IMG/VR virus record: IMGVR_UViG_3300025655_000054
Coordinates: 1 to 49,501 of that record
Length of the DNA: 49,501 bases
Direction: 5' to 3' (one strand)
Origin: a virus
Shown piece after piece: positions 1 to 8,618 of this stretch; the first letter of the stretch is position 1; each line of letters opens with the position of its first letter. Both the position numbers and the translations under genes were made by a program. The notes under the pieces were generated by a model that made no database searches, was not told where the DNA came from, and was given only the letters and a program-made list of their open reading frames with translations.

Positions 1-2322
1 TGCAACTATTGGATCCGGTAAAACATTAGCAAAATGATTATCGGCAACACCGGCACCATGATCATAGTTTCCTGAATTATGAGTTTGATAAGTGGTTCCA
101 GTATGAGGGTATGTTCTTGTAGGTGTTGGATCTGGAGCATGAGATCCACCAGGATGATTACCAGATGCGGAATGATGACTAGCTGGAACATGTATTTCGC
201 CACTACCGGCATTGTGGTGAGAGCTAACGTGAACACTGACCGCCGCATTGTGAGGACTAGGAACCGGGTCCTTGATACCGCTAGGTGTTGGTGGTCCAAC
301 AACGTAAGGATTGTATGGCTCCGCATTATGCGGGGTATTTCCAGAATTTATAACGTGTCTATAAAATCTTATGCCGTCAGCATGAAATGGGTTTGAATCA
401 TACCTGTGACCAGAATGGTAATGCCTAGTAGAAGGATACAGCGGATCCGAAGGATAAAAATGACCAGGATTGGCGCTGGTATGGGTAAATGTTCTAGATG
501 GATGCGTATGATAACCAGATTGACCGTGTGTTCCGCCGGCATTAACATTAGCATTATGGTTGTGATTTGAAGTAGGATTCGGCGCATGACTTCCAGAAGC
601 ATGATTATAGCTATGGGGAGTGTGATAATGATGTGTTTGAGCAGCATGGTGGCCAGAATTATGAGTATGATAAGGATTACCCGCATTGGGATCATTTAAT
701 ACCGTAGAAGGAGGAACTAACCCAGCGCCATGATGATGATATCCGGCATTAAAACCCGGTTGCACATAATTAGCATTATGGTTAATAAAACCAGCATTCA
801 TAGCTGGAGCAGGATAATTATGCGGAACAGGTAAATGACCAGTTATAGGCCCTGTGTGCTGATTATGAGGAGCATGGGTTGCATTCACCGGCGCATTATG
901 TGTTGGAGCTAAATGACCACTGCTTGGATGTGTGTGATAGCCTGCATTTATTCCACCCTGAACGTAAACAGCATCGTGGTTAATAAAACCTGCATTTTGA
1001 GCTAGCACAGGATAATTTTGAGGAACAGGTAAATGTCCAGTAATCGGTCCAGTGTGCTGATTATGAGGCACACCTGTTCCATCATTAATGTTAGCATTAT
1101 GGGTATTTGCTAAATGACCACCGTCACCATGCCTGTGCTCCCCTGCATTTACACCTGCCGGTGTATATATCGCTGTATGATTCTGCACCTGAGGCCTGTT
1201 AGCAGGCGGATGATCCTGAAAAACTGGATCCGTTATTGGCGAAGGATTAAAACCAGGATGGCTGTGATAACCTGCATTTAAAGATAAATTAAAGTAATTT
1301 GCAGTTGTTGGAAAATTAGAAGCATTTAATTCATCATAAAGATCATCTTCAGCATAAAGGTCGCCATGATAATGACGAGAGGTATTGTAATTTCCGCCGG
1401 AAACAGTAGCAGTGTGGCTAAATTTTCCCCCCGTTGCCAAATATATAGGACCAGTTCCAGCAGGATGTTGATGTTGACCTGCAGGAACATAAAAAACACC
1501 GGCGTTTATTCCAGCCTCATAAGGAGAACCAGTATTCGCAAATGCATCTATATCTGGAGCAGGATTGCCAGGATTGCCAGGATTGCCATCCAATCCATCT
1601 GTATTGGAGCCAGAAACAGAGCCAGCAGTGCCAGAACTGACTAGTGATCCAGAGCCAGAAACATTTTTAGCGATCAAAAGCACAACGCCGCCGCCTTTAC
1701 CCCTAGTTACTGTAGTGCCCACTGTAGCTTCATTTCCATCAGACCCAGGATTGCCCGGATTACCAGGGCCACCAGGCTCACCTGGAGCAATACCGAATTT
1801 GCTACCTGGATTTCCCGGATTGCCTGGCGACCCTTGCTCAGCTTCAGTCAACTGAGTATCAACAAATTCACCCGGCTGCCCACCAGATACGGCATGTATA
1901 GAGCCGTCTGCTGCTATCAAATAACCATTTATTGCCTTATCTAAATCTGACATCTCGTAGTCAGCCAAAGATTGAGATTGGTCACCTTCTCCCCACGCAT
2001 AACTCTTTACGATATCTGATCTTCTGGAAACAGTTGAAGAATTAGCTGTTTCCGAAATGTTAGACGGCAACCCTATGGTACCATTGTTGATCAAAGTGTC
2101 ATTTACAAATATTCTAAAACCATTCGTAAAAAGAATTCCACCTGATTCTACGGTTAAATTCTTGTAGTACATATCACTTGATAGATATATAGTTTGTCCA
2201 GAGGAAACAGTTAAATCTCCATCTGATCCATCACCAAAAAGCTCATCTATTCCAGAAGTTAATGTTTTTTCAGCTTTAGTTAAACTAAATTTATTGTTTA
2301 CTTTTCTTATCGGACCTGCCAT
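1..2322 (-). CDS. Giant His-rich, collagen-containing tail fibre protein (3' end missing)
   Basis: An open frame runs from ATG 2322 to the left edge without a stop (774 codons), so the C-terminus is missing. Residues 1-95 share the pattern of the next gene upstream (NLTV.SG....GFRIFVNDTL). Around residues 165-200 and again near 245 there are short collagen-like Gly-X-Y runs such as GNPGNPG. From about residue 290 onward the protein is dominated by His, Asn, Gly and Pro. I count about 66 His in some 480 residues, mostly as HxH in units like NAGYHTHP, and there is an internal repeat of about 70 residues. I infer an adhesin or receptor-binding fibre. HxH motifs bind iron in the T4 gp37 tip, so metal binding is plausible. 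It starts 1 nt after the stop of the preceding gene. Confidence 0.75.
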   Translation of the reverse strand, partial: MAGPIRKVNNKFSLTKAEKTLTSGIDELFGDGSDGDLTVSSGQTIYLSSDMYYKNLTVESGGILFTNGFRIFVNDTLINNGTIGLPSNISETANSSTVSRRSDIVKSYAWGEGDQSQSLADYEMSDLDKAINGYLIAADGSIHAVSGGQPGEFVDTQLTEAEQGSPGNPGNPGSKFGIAPGEPGGPGNPGNPGSDGNEATVGTTVTRGKGGGVVLLIAKNVSGSGSLVSSGTAGSVSGSNTDGLDGNPGNPGNPAPDIDAFANTGSPYEAGINAGVFYVPAGQHQHPAGTGPIYLATGGKFSHTATVSGGNYNTSRHYHGDLYAEDDLYDELNASNFPTTANYFNLSLNAGYHSHPGFNPSPITDPVFQDHPPANRPQVQNHTAIYTPAGVNAGEHRHGDGGHLANTHNANINDGTGVPHNQHTGPITGHLPVPQNYPVLAQNAGFINHDAVYVQGGINAGYHTHPSSGHLAPTHNAPVNATHAPHNQHTGPITGHLPVPHNYPAPAMNAGFINHNANYVQPGFNAGYHHHGAGLVPPSTVLNDPNAGNPYHTHNSGHHAAQTHHYHTPHSYNHASGSHAPNPTSNHNHNANVNAGGTHGQSGYHTHPSRTFTHTSANPGHFYPSDPLYPSTRHYHSGHRYDSNPFHADGIRFYRHVINSGNTPHNAEPYNPYVVGPPTPSGIKDPVPSPHNAAVSVHVSSHHNAGSGEIHVPASHHSASGNHPGGSHAPDPTPTRTYPHTGTTYQTHNSGNYDHGAGVADNHFANVLPDPIVA
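781..1070 (-). repeat. About 200-bp imperfect direct repeat within the His-rich fibre gene
   Basis: The segments 781-870 and 981-1070 are close copies. Both encode a block that reads in order HNQHTGPITGHLPVP, NY, an Ala/Pro stretch, then NAGFINH. The period is about 200 nt. Further partial copies of the NAGYHxH unit flank them. The repeat is in frame, as expected for modular growth of a fibre shaft. Confidence 0.7.
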
Positions 2323-2323
2323 G

Positions 2324-3100
2324 CTACGCCACCTGACAATAAACTACACTACCGCTTGAGCCACCTGTCCCACCTGAAACATCCGTAGTTACACTGCTAT
2401 TTAAAACATCATTTGAAGAAACTACAACTATAACACCACCACCGCCACCACTAGCACCAGAATCCCCTGGAGCACTAAAGTAAGCGGTGCCGGAGTTGAC
2501 GACTATGTACCTTGCGGCAACTATCACTACACCACCACCAGATCCAACTTGACCCCCTGCTCCACCCCTCAAGAAAACAGGGTAACCAACACCAGCGGTA
2601 ATTGAGTATCCCCTAGTAGCATTTAAAGGCTGTTTATAGTAATTTGTTCCGCCCTCTTCAGGTGAAGGAGCGGTAGCTGTCCTGTACGATGTAGAGCCTC
2701 CCAAACTATGCGTAACGGCTTCTGCAGCAGTGCCACCCTGAGCTATAGACCCAGCAGTAGTGAAACCGGAAGTGAAACCAATTCTAGAATTATTGTTTAG
2801 AGTTAAAGTATTTCTTACAAAAACTCTAAAACCAGCTGTTTTTAAATGTATTCCAGAACTTATAGTCAAATTATAAAAAAATAAATCTCTTTCCATAGTA
2901 TAGGTGCTACCTGTAGGAATCATTCCTAAGACAGTAGAATTTCCATCCAAAGTAGCACTACCATCATCTGCAGAGCCGAACAGTGCATTAGCTACATCAA
3001 GGTTGTTAATCAAAGCCAAAGTTTCATCCTCTAAAGAAGAGGACGAGTCAAAATAGCTTTTTCCTACACCAAATCTATTATTCCTTCTAAAACCAGCCAT
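2324..3100 (-). CDS. Gly-rich fibre / receptor-binding-like protein
   Basis: 258 residues. The N-terminal half contains NLTISSGIHLKTAGFRVFV, closely matching residues about 50-75 of the giant fibre downstream, so the two share an N-terminal attachment or beta-structured module. The C-terminal half (about 175-250) is glycine-rich with GGAGG and SGGGGG runs separated by hydrophobic strands. That resembles glycine-rich receptor-binding tips of tail fibres, but this is inference. The stop is 1 nt before the next ATG (2322) and the start touches the stop of the upstream gene at 3100. It is probably co-transcribed from the promoter at 3514-3524. Confidence 0.55.
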   Translation of the reverse strand: MAGFRRNNRFGVGKSYFDSSSSLEDETLALINNLDVANALFGSADDGSATLDGNSTVLGMIPTGSTYTMERDLFFYNLTISSGIHLKTAGFRVFVRNTLTLNNNSRIGFTSGFTTAGSIAQGGTAAEAVTHSLGGSTSYRTATAPSPEEGGTNYYKQPLNATRGYSITAGVGYPVFLRGGAGGQVGSGGGVVIVAARYIVVNSGTAYFSAPGDSGASGGGGGVIVVVSSNDVLNSSVTTDVSGGTGGSSGSVVYCQVA

Positions 3101-3459
3101 TAAGTTTCCTCTATACCGTTAACAATAATGTTCACTGACGACCCTGCGCCACATATAGCTACTATCTGATCAGAATTAGAAGCACCCGCTGTTGAACCGT
3201 TATTATTAAGGACTAGAGATGTTGATAAGGACAATGTTTCATCAGCGGAAAGCGATATGTCGTTAAAGAATATATGAGAATCCGCTAAAGTTTCTCCAGC
3301 TGGCTTACAGTAAATAGTTACTGTTGTTGTGGCTGAAGAATAGTTGCAAAGTATTATTTCCTTAACTATGGTCACAGTTCCCTGCGGAACGGTATAATAA
3401 TCGGCACTAGAGGTTGTTAAGGTAGAAGGTCCAACTAAACGTTTTTGATACAGAGGCAT
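3100..3459 (-). CDS. Small beta-rich phage structural protein (unknown)
   Basis: 119 residues, low in charge, rich in Ser, Thr and Val, with alternating hydrophobic strands (for example TVTIVKEIILCNYSSATTTVTIYC). This is the look of small tail or fibre-associated beta-sandwich proteins that phages keep next to fibre genes. No catalytic motif is visible. It is the first gene of the left fibre operon. A GTTACTATAAT promoter element lies 54 nt upstream of the ATG, and the start codon is preceded by a GGGAGT Shine-Dalgarno-like stretch. The structural assignment rests on composition and neighbours. Confidence 0.5.
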   Translation of the reverse strand: MPLYQKRLVGPSTLTTSSADYYTVPQGTVTIVKEIILCNYSSATTTVTIYCKPAGETLADSHIFFNDISLSADETLSLSTSLVLNNNGSTAGASNSDQIVAICGAGSSVNIIVNGIEET

Positions 3460-3513
3460 GCAAACTCCCTAAAGGTTTGTGATTAATTTTACTACACATT
3501 CGACTAATCTTCA

Positions 3514-3524
3514 ATTATAGTAAC
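3514..3524 (-). promoter_or_regulatory. [AG]TTACTAT-type phage promoter element
   Basis: GTTACTATAAT reads on the minus strand 54 nt before ATG 3459. It is one of nine near-identical intergenic elements in the window, all oriented toward the downstream gene. The element has no shared -35 box. The 198-nt gap 3460-3657 holds this element and an AT-rich stretch with no clear terminator. Confidence 0.6.
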
Positions 3525-3657
3525 CCGATACAGTTTTAATCGCAAAAACTAAAGCATGGTGGAATATACCAATCAAGTAAAAGCCTATATAGGGTAAAAA
3601 CTGAAAAAAATTTTATAAGGGGTTTTTGATTTTTAACTTTTTTTCATTTTTGAGTTT

Positions 3658-4656
3658 TCATTCCGGTTCAGGAACACAGTGCTCAGACCTAGGTATATAG
3701 TGATGCTTATCATCTATATCATAGAGTTCTGTTGCTAAAGGTGTCATAGAAATCCAAAACTTCTCACCTTCTTTATACCTATCCAATACAAACATTTTCT
3801 TATGCAGATCATAAAGTACATCCCCATCCTCAGGGGGATCACCCATATAGACAGATGCAGTATTATGACCACCTCTAACTAAAGTTTGTATATATAAATC
3901 CCACTCTTCTTCCGAGTTAAACTCAGATCTTTTCTGATCCCAAACTGTTGTGTCAGTAGTTTCATATTGAATATATGATCTTGTGAAATATTTTTCTCCG
4001 TTAGATATACCGTTAACAGCATGAAAGTAAGGCTCTCTTTCCGGAGCCTTTGGATACAAAGGTGAGCCAGAAGGGAAAACGATAATTTCTCCAGCCTTTG
4101 GTTTTACTGGAATAATGTTTTCATTATGAAGAAAAATAACCTCACCACCATCGTAATCGTCATTAATATAAGTGTTAGCAGTTATTAAAAATTTTCTCTT
4201 AGGCCAGAACCATTCAGCTATAGGATAATCGGTATGAAACTGCATCCTGAGATTGTCCAAAGGATTGTGTTCAGAAGATAATTCTTTTATATCAAAATAC
4301 TTAGCAATATTTGGAGATGTGACAAAGGAATTATCTGGCCAATCAATTTGATTATAGTCCATATAATGACCAACAACTTTTTTTGTTACATCGTTTAGAG
4401 TGTGGTAAACATACTTCTCTATCTCAAACAGTTCACTGTCGTCTGCAATTTCGTCTTCATCAAAATTCGGGTCTTCATCAAAATTCGGAATAGCAGAACA
4501 GTAAGTCCCAAATACAAACCAATCTTTCCACTTCTCAAATATATATTCGCCTGTAGAATTACTTTCAATAAACTTTACACATTCAAACAGTTTATCAATT
4601 TCATCATAAACATTTTTGTATACAAAAATTCTAGGGTAAACTTCTTCAAAATTCAT
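3658..4656 (-). CDS. 2OG-Fe(II) oxygenase, prolyl-4-hydroxylase-like
   Basis: 332 residues. The double-stranded beta-helix signature is visible: H141-T-D143 as the first two iron ligands, H212 as the distal ligand and R226 as the candidate 2-oxoglutarate-binding residue. Between them are the typical NDDYDGGEVIF strand and the KPKAGEIIVFPSG turn. Known family members use Fe(II), O2 and 2-oxoglutarate to hydroxylate protein side chains or small molecules; the substrate here is unknown. Residues 58-70 contain a near-perfect duplication (PNFDEDPNFDEDE), also visible in the DNA. An extra C-terminal segment of about 100 residues follows the core. The ATG overlaps the stop of the frameshifted small gene upstream (ATGA), which suggests translational coupling. 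Confidence 0.85.
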   Translation of the reverse strand: MNFEEVYPRIFVYKNVYDEIDKLFECVKFIESNSTGEYIFEKWKDWFVFGTYCSAIPNFDEDPNFDEDEIADDSELFEIEKYVYHTLNDVTKKVVGHYMDYNQIDWPDNSFVTSPNIAKYFDIKELSSEHNPLDNLRMQFHTDYPIAEWFWPKRKFLITANTYINDDYDGGEVIFLHNENIIPVKPKAGEIIVFPSGSPLYPKAPEREPYFHAVNGISNGEKYFTRSYIQYETTDTTVWDQKRSEFNSEEEWDLYIQTLVRGGHNTASVYMGDPPEDGDVLYDLHKKMFVLDRYKEGEKFWISMTPLATELYDIDDKHHYIPRSEHCVPEPE

Positions 4657-4828
4657 AAAGCATGCTCTTCTTCTTCCTGATCCAGCATAAAGGTATACCC
4701 ATCAATACAGTCACCTTCTACCTTATGGTAGTCTAGCTTGCCTGCATTTACCTTTTCAAGCAGGAGATCTATCCCGTCAAAAAATCATCAATGACACATA
4801 TGTCATGATCAAAACCGACTAATTCCAA
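4653..4828 (-). pseudogene. Small acidic-tailed gene interrupted by a -1 frameshift at a T6 run
   Basis: A TTG at 4828 has a well-placed AGGAG 7 nt upstream and starts MELVGFDHDICVIDDFL, then meets TAG at 4769-4771. Shifting -1 at the six-T run (4779-4784) opens a frame reading DGIDLLLEKVNAGKLDY and onward to an acidic tail. It ends at TGA 4653-4655, overlapping the next gene's ATG as ATGA. The joined product would be about 58 residues. The run and following G form TTTTTTG, which fits the X-XXY-YYZ slippery pattern. A programmed -1 frameshift, a real mutation and a one-base sequencing error are all possible. Function is unknown. Confidence 0.5.
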
Positions 4829-6036
4829 TCTAAACTCCTATCTACCAAATTTGCCAAATGTATAGAGTCATGAACCCCAGGCCTAGTTCCACCTGAATTA
4901 TACTCATAAAATTTCAGCCCGTCAACATCACATAGGTCGCTGCATTTATTTAAATCTAATTGACTTTGCAAATCGAAAATCATTAAAGAATCTATGTGAT
5001 TACACTCTTTAATTATATTATACACATCACCCTGCAAGGATAGAACAATAAACTTACAACCCAAAACTTTACAAACGGCTTGCATATTGTATAGTATAGA
5101 AAAAGACTCTAAAATAGCTTTGTGCTCTTCGTCTTTTCTAAATTCAACATTCTTTACTGAACAATCCATTATCTTTTCAGGGTGCCCATATCCATTATTC
5201 CAATTTATAGAATGATTATAAAAAATTCTTCTACCAACTTTAGAATCTACCTCTAAAGGATAATTATAGTTATTTAATTTTGAAACTAGAATTATAACTT
5301 TTTTAGGAACACCAAAATTATTTAGATGATAAAAAAAGTTTTTAGACAACTTATGTAAGCTGCCGTCTACCAAAGACATATTATTTATTTTAATATTTCT
5401 CATATCTGATAACAACCCTGTCCAGGCATACGACTGAGGAAGGCCAACGGGAATACTCTCTTGTCCTCCGAGCACTAAGAGATCAGGATCTTGAACAAAA
5501 CTTGAACCAACATACTTATGCTCGTTTACCCTGTAAGATATAGACTCTTCCGCATCATGCCAGCCTAAGTCTTGATAAATTTTTGGTAAGTCTTTAACAT
5601 CATCAATTCTTGGTTCAGATTGGTCTTGAATTCTGACTTCTGCATCAAAGCTTAACGACTTATAGTCTATATTTTCGTTGTTTATTTCATTTTCAAATAA
5701 ATAAGTTTTAGAATCTGCTAATCTATGATTTTTCATAAACAAAATATGCTGATAGCACCTTCTATATGTAATATCATTTTTGGATTCCCCAGACAAAAGA
5801 GCTTTGTCTATCCACTCACACTTTTCTTCATAATTCATCCCAGCAATATAGTGATCAATGTTGCTATTAACAGCATAATGAAGGCAATCTACCACTGCTG
5901 GGCAATCTGATAAGCAGGGTGGATCTGCTTCCAGTTCACTAATAGACATACCTGCACAGGAAGCACCACTAAACGCATCAGTATCTGGAAGCTTAATCTT
6001 ATCCATATTATTTACTGTTCCATAAATATCAATCAT
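4819..6036 (-). CDS. WhiB-like Fe-S domain fused to an SGNH-hydrolase-like domain
   Basis: 405 residues. Residues 20-75 match the WhiB layout: C27, then C41-x3-C45-x5-C51, followed by IAGMNYEEKCEW where WhiB proteins carry the G[VI]WGG..EER turn. Canonical WhiB spacing is C-x2-C-x5-C, so one residue is inserted. WhiB proteins hold a 4Fe-4S cluster and act with the principal sigma factor in Actinobacteria. From about residue 160 the protein looks like an SGNH/GDSL hydrolase: a YRVNEHKY strand, LVLGGQES at the block-I position, a LSDM helix and a C-terminal DSIH (D390, H393). The usual nucleophile serine aligns with Gln192, so the hydrolase may be inactive or use another residue. The start overlaps the upstream stop (ATGA). 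Confidence 0.6.
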   Translation of the reverse strand: MIDIYGTVNNMDKIKLPDTDAFSGASCAGMSISELEADPPCLSDCPAVVDCLHYAVNSNIDHYIAGMNYEEKCEWIDKALLSGESKNDITYRRCYQHILFMKNHRLADSKTYLFENEINNENIDYKSLSFDAEVRIQDQSEPRIDDVKDLPKIYQDLGWHDAEESISYRVNEHKYVGSSFVQDPDLLVLGGQESIPVGLPQSYAWTGLLSDMRNIKINNMSLVDGSLHKLSKNFFYHLNNFGVPKKVIILVSKLNNYNYPLEVDSKVGRRIFYNHSINWNNGYGHPEKIMDCSVKNVEFRKDEEHKAILESFSILYNMQAVCKVLGCKFIVLSLQGDVYNIIKECNHIDSLMIFDLQSQLDLNKCSDLCDVDGLKFYEYNSGGTRPGVHDSIHLANLVDRSLDWN

Positions 6037-6911
6037 AAATTACTATCGTAATAAAGTTTACTTTTACCTATGTCAGATCTATTGAAGATTCTTTGACCTT
6101 CAATCCATCCTCCAGAGTAGCTATGAATAACATTTCTATTATCCCACAATAAAAAATCTCCTTCAGACCACGACCACGTAACCCAATTATTGGAATCTTT
6201 TAAATAATCTTCAATGTAAGTACAGTACTCCAGACATAGATCTGCATTAGAGGATAGTAACCTGTTTGAAAAAGCACTCATAATGTTAAGAGATACATTT
6301 CCTGTAACAGGATGGTTGCATAGTGCTGGATAATTTCTAATAGACCACATAACATTGTCATGGTCTATTCCTGGTAACGTTGTATCAAAATCCAGCAGGC
6401 TGCTTGTAGCTATCTCTTCATCCCTAGAAGGACCCCCAGAAAGTGAGATCATATTGTATTTACCTAAAATTTTCTTCAGCCTAGGCGGCAGATCTTCAAA
6501 CATTTCTTCTTTATCTACAAAAACAGTTTTACCGCAATCGGGAGAGCAAGTAAAAACTTTCATGTTCATACTTATAAATGTTGGAATCGAAGTTTCAGGA
6601 TCAGATATGGGACTTTCATCTGAATGCCAGTTGCTATGCACATACCTTAGAAGTTCATCAGGAGTGCTGTCAGGACCATACTTGACCTGACCCTCATGGA
6701 AGTGACCTTGCTTAAAGTTTGCCCCTCCCACCTGCTCTGGATCAATTGGTTCACAAGAGTAAACCGACTTCATTATCTCCATCTGCTCATCAGGTTTTAA
6801 GTCCATAGAAGGAACAACAACGGCTTTACCATTAATTAAAGCAGAATGAATTGACTCGGCGCTAAATAGTAAGTCCTCATATGAGTTGGCTAACAACTTA
6901 TAAATTTTCAT
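6033..6911 (-). CDS. TauD/TfdA-like 2OG-Fe(II) dioxygenase
   Basis: 292 residues, the usual length for the TauD/TfdA family. The iron triad is visible as H96-S-D98 (NWHSDES) and H263 (WDNRNVIHSY). R274 (QRIFNRSD region) is placed to bind 2-oxoglutarate. The GDFLLWDNRNVIHS block is the family hallmark. Known members hydroxylate small molecules such as taurine, carnitine precursors or free amino acids; this one's substrate is unknown. It is the only TauD-type enzyme among twelve oxygenases here. Its stop overlaps the start of the WhiB-SGNH gene, and its ATG abuts the previous stop, so it sits inside the oxygenase operon. Confidence 0.85.
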   Translation of the reverse strand: MKIYKLLANSYEDLLFSAESIHSALINGKAVVVPSMDLKPDEQMEIMKSVYSCEPIDPEQVGGANFKQGHFHEGQVKYGPDSTPDELLRYVHSNWHSDESPISDPETSIPTFISMNMKVFTCSPDCGKTVFVDKEEMFEDLPPRLKKILGKYNMISLSGGPSRDEEIATSSLLDFDTTLPGIDHDNVMWSIRNYPALCNHPVTGNVSLNIMSAFSNRLLSSNADLCLEYCTYIEDYLKDSNNWVTWSWSEGDFLLWDNRNVIHSYSGGWIEGQRIFNRSDIGKSKLYYDSNL

Positions 6912-7693
6912 TATAACTTATAATTTCCTGACATCATTCTAGCTTTAGAATCCTCTATAAGATCTGGCATCCATATTCTATATGGATTTTCTTGACCTAT
7001 AACTTCATCTCTTTCAAAGTCTACACCATAACAAGCCATTGTCAAAAATGCGTACCTAGCTCCACTAGTAACTGGGTACACCTCATGTCTACCTATGTAA
7101 TTAGAAGGATATATTAATACAGTCCCAGGCTTAGGACTATACTCAACATTTATATTTGGAAAATGCATTTGCCCACCCTCATAGTCTTTTCCGCATTCAT
7201 TTAAATATAAATTTACACTTGTGCTGTTGTGCATAGAGACTTGATTTTGAGGTCTAGATCCCCATTCCCAAGGAATCTGATCATCACAGTGAGCACCTAT
7301 ATGCTGACCATCTTCATAACCAGCGATATGGCCTTTTGGTCTCCACCAAGCTGTAGTGGCAGCATCTGGAAAGTAGGCGCAGTACTCAACCAACGCATCG
7401 TAGATTGCATCCTCACACTTTTGTATAAATTCTACCCATTCAGGCTTTGGCGCTCTGCCTATTTGCTCCCCTTTAAGATCCAGAAATCTTTGTGGAGCTA
7501 AATTAATATCATCTAATCTAAATTTAAATCCTGTCTTATTTCTAGCATACTTTACGCCATCTTCCTCGTAATATGTAAAAGAATCTTCTTCATTCTTCTT
7601 AAGCCAAGATGTGTACTCTGTAACTAAATCATTATCAATGTCTAAAACATTTTCACATGCGACTATACCCATACCTAAGTGAACTGATTCCAT
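6911..7693 (-). CDS. 2OG-Fe(II) oxygenase, prolyl-4-hydroxylase-like
   Basis: 260 residues from ATG 7693, preferred over an ATG five codons upstream because AGAGG sits 6 nt before it. The iron ligands are H135-C-D137 (HIGAHCDDQIP) and H203 (IGRHEVYPV), with R213 for 2-oxoglutarate. Core strands include EGGQMHFPNINVEYSPKPG. The N-terminus (HLGMGIVACENVLDID) and the mid-region (WW.P.GHIAGYEDG) are shared with the next three genes, so these four are recent paralogues. The product is presumably a soluble cytoplasmic hydroxylase. The substrate is not evident from the sequence. Confidence 0.85.
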   Translation of the reverse strand: MESVHLGMGIVACENVLDIDNDLVTEYTSWLKKNEEDSFTYYEEDGVKYARNKTGFKFRLDDINLAPQRFLDLKGEQIGRAPKPEWVEFIQKCEDAIYDALVEYCAYFPDAATTAWWRPKGHIAGYEDGQHIGAHCDDQIPWEWGSRPQNQVSMHNSTSVNLYLNECGKDYEGGQMHFPNINVEYSPKPGTVLIYPSNYIGRHEVYPVTSGARYAFLTMACYGVDFERDEVIGQENPYRIWMPDLIEDSKARMMSGNYKL

Positions 7694-7736
7694 AATAACC
7701 TCTTTCATTTCATTTTATCAAAGCCCATATACTTTC

Positions 7737-8618
7737 CTACGTGTTAAGATTTGTTACCTTGTACTGCTCAGAGCTCTTATCATAACCTTTGGCTAATAAA
7801 TATTCTCTATAATCTTCTCTGAGTGTGGGCATGTAGACGTTAGTACTAATTCTTGCTTTTTCCGGCTCTTTAACTGGGTCACATACGTCTTCATACACTG
7901 AAGGATTAGGAGTTCCCTGACTATACCATCCGAGATATGAAACCCTATGCCCCTTTCCAACAGGCTTAACTTCATGCGCAGCCATGAAATTAGAAGGAAA
8001 CATAAGTATATCTCCTGCTTTAGGTTGGTAATCAATATCTAAGTAATTAAAATAGTGATGACCTTCAGTAAAATTGTTACCTGTCAACTCCTCCTCAGAA
8101 TCAACGGAAGAATTAACATAAACTAGACAAGAAATTATACTCCTAAGAGCTAGTTCATCTCTAGTAGAATGTACTCCATATATATACTCTGCGCTTGTGT
8201 CAGAATGACTACCAAGGTACACGCCATCCCTATAAGATACTACATGCCCCTTTACCTTCCACCATACACAATTGTAAGCTAAAGGAAACATCTCAAAGTA
8301 TTTTAATAAATATTTATCTTTAGACTCCTCTAAAAAATTGAATAACTTGTGAACCTCATCCCTAGGGTCTTGATGCATCATTGAGGCCCTTCTGGGCATG
8401 GAATATATAGAGTCTTTACTAAAAAGATATCCACTCTTATTCATGTAAGTTTCCTCACCAGTTTCTGGATCAGAAGTTATATCATACATAGCAGCCTGCT
8501 CTTCGTCTAAGGCTCTACAAAAAATCTCATAAGTCCAATCAAAATCGTAGTCTACAGCATTTCGAAAAAGCACAACGCCGCCACCTAAATGCTCGGCCTC
8601 AACATCATTATAAATCAT
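7737..8618 (-). CDS. 2OG-Fe(II) oxygenase, prolyl-4-hydroxylase-like
   Basis: 293 residues. Iron ligands are H138-S-D140 (YLGSHSDTSAEY) and H215 (MAAHEVKPV), with R225 (GHRVSYLGW). It shares with its neighbours the leader HLGGGVVLFRN, the WWKVKGHVVSYRDG strand and the DYQPKAGDILMFPSNFMAAHEV block. It carries an extra SVDSEEELTGNNFTEG loop before the core strand, also present in the 9503-10615 paralogue. Its ATG overlaps the upstream stop (ATGA), indicating coupled translation. The substrate is unknown. Confidence 0.85.
   Translation of the reverse strand: MIYNDVEAEHLGGGVVLFRNAVDYDFDWTYEIFCRALDEEQAAMYDITSDPETGEETYMNKSGYLFSKDSIYSMPRRASMMHQDPRDEVHKLFNFLEESKDKYLLKYFEMFPLAYNCVWWKVKGHVVSYRDGVYLGSHSDTSAEYIYGVHSTRDELALRSIISCLVYVNSSVDSEEELTGNNFTEGHHYFNYLDIDYQPKAGDILMFPSNFMAAHEVKPVGKGHRVSYLGWYSQGTPNPSVYEDVCDPVKEPEKARISTNVYMPTLREDYREYLLAKGYDKSSEQYKVTNLNT

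Noticed and set aside
1565-1855. Plus-strand frame with GLPGLPG-like collagen motif
   Set aside because: The true collagen-like runs are in the minus-strand giant fibre frame; this is its antisense shadow, which also looks Pro/Gly-rich because GGN and CCN are complementary.
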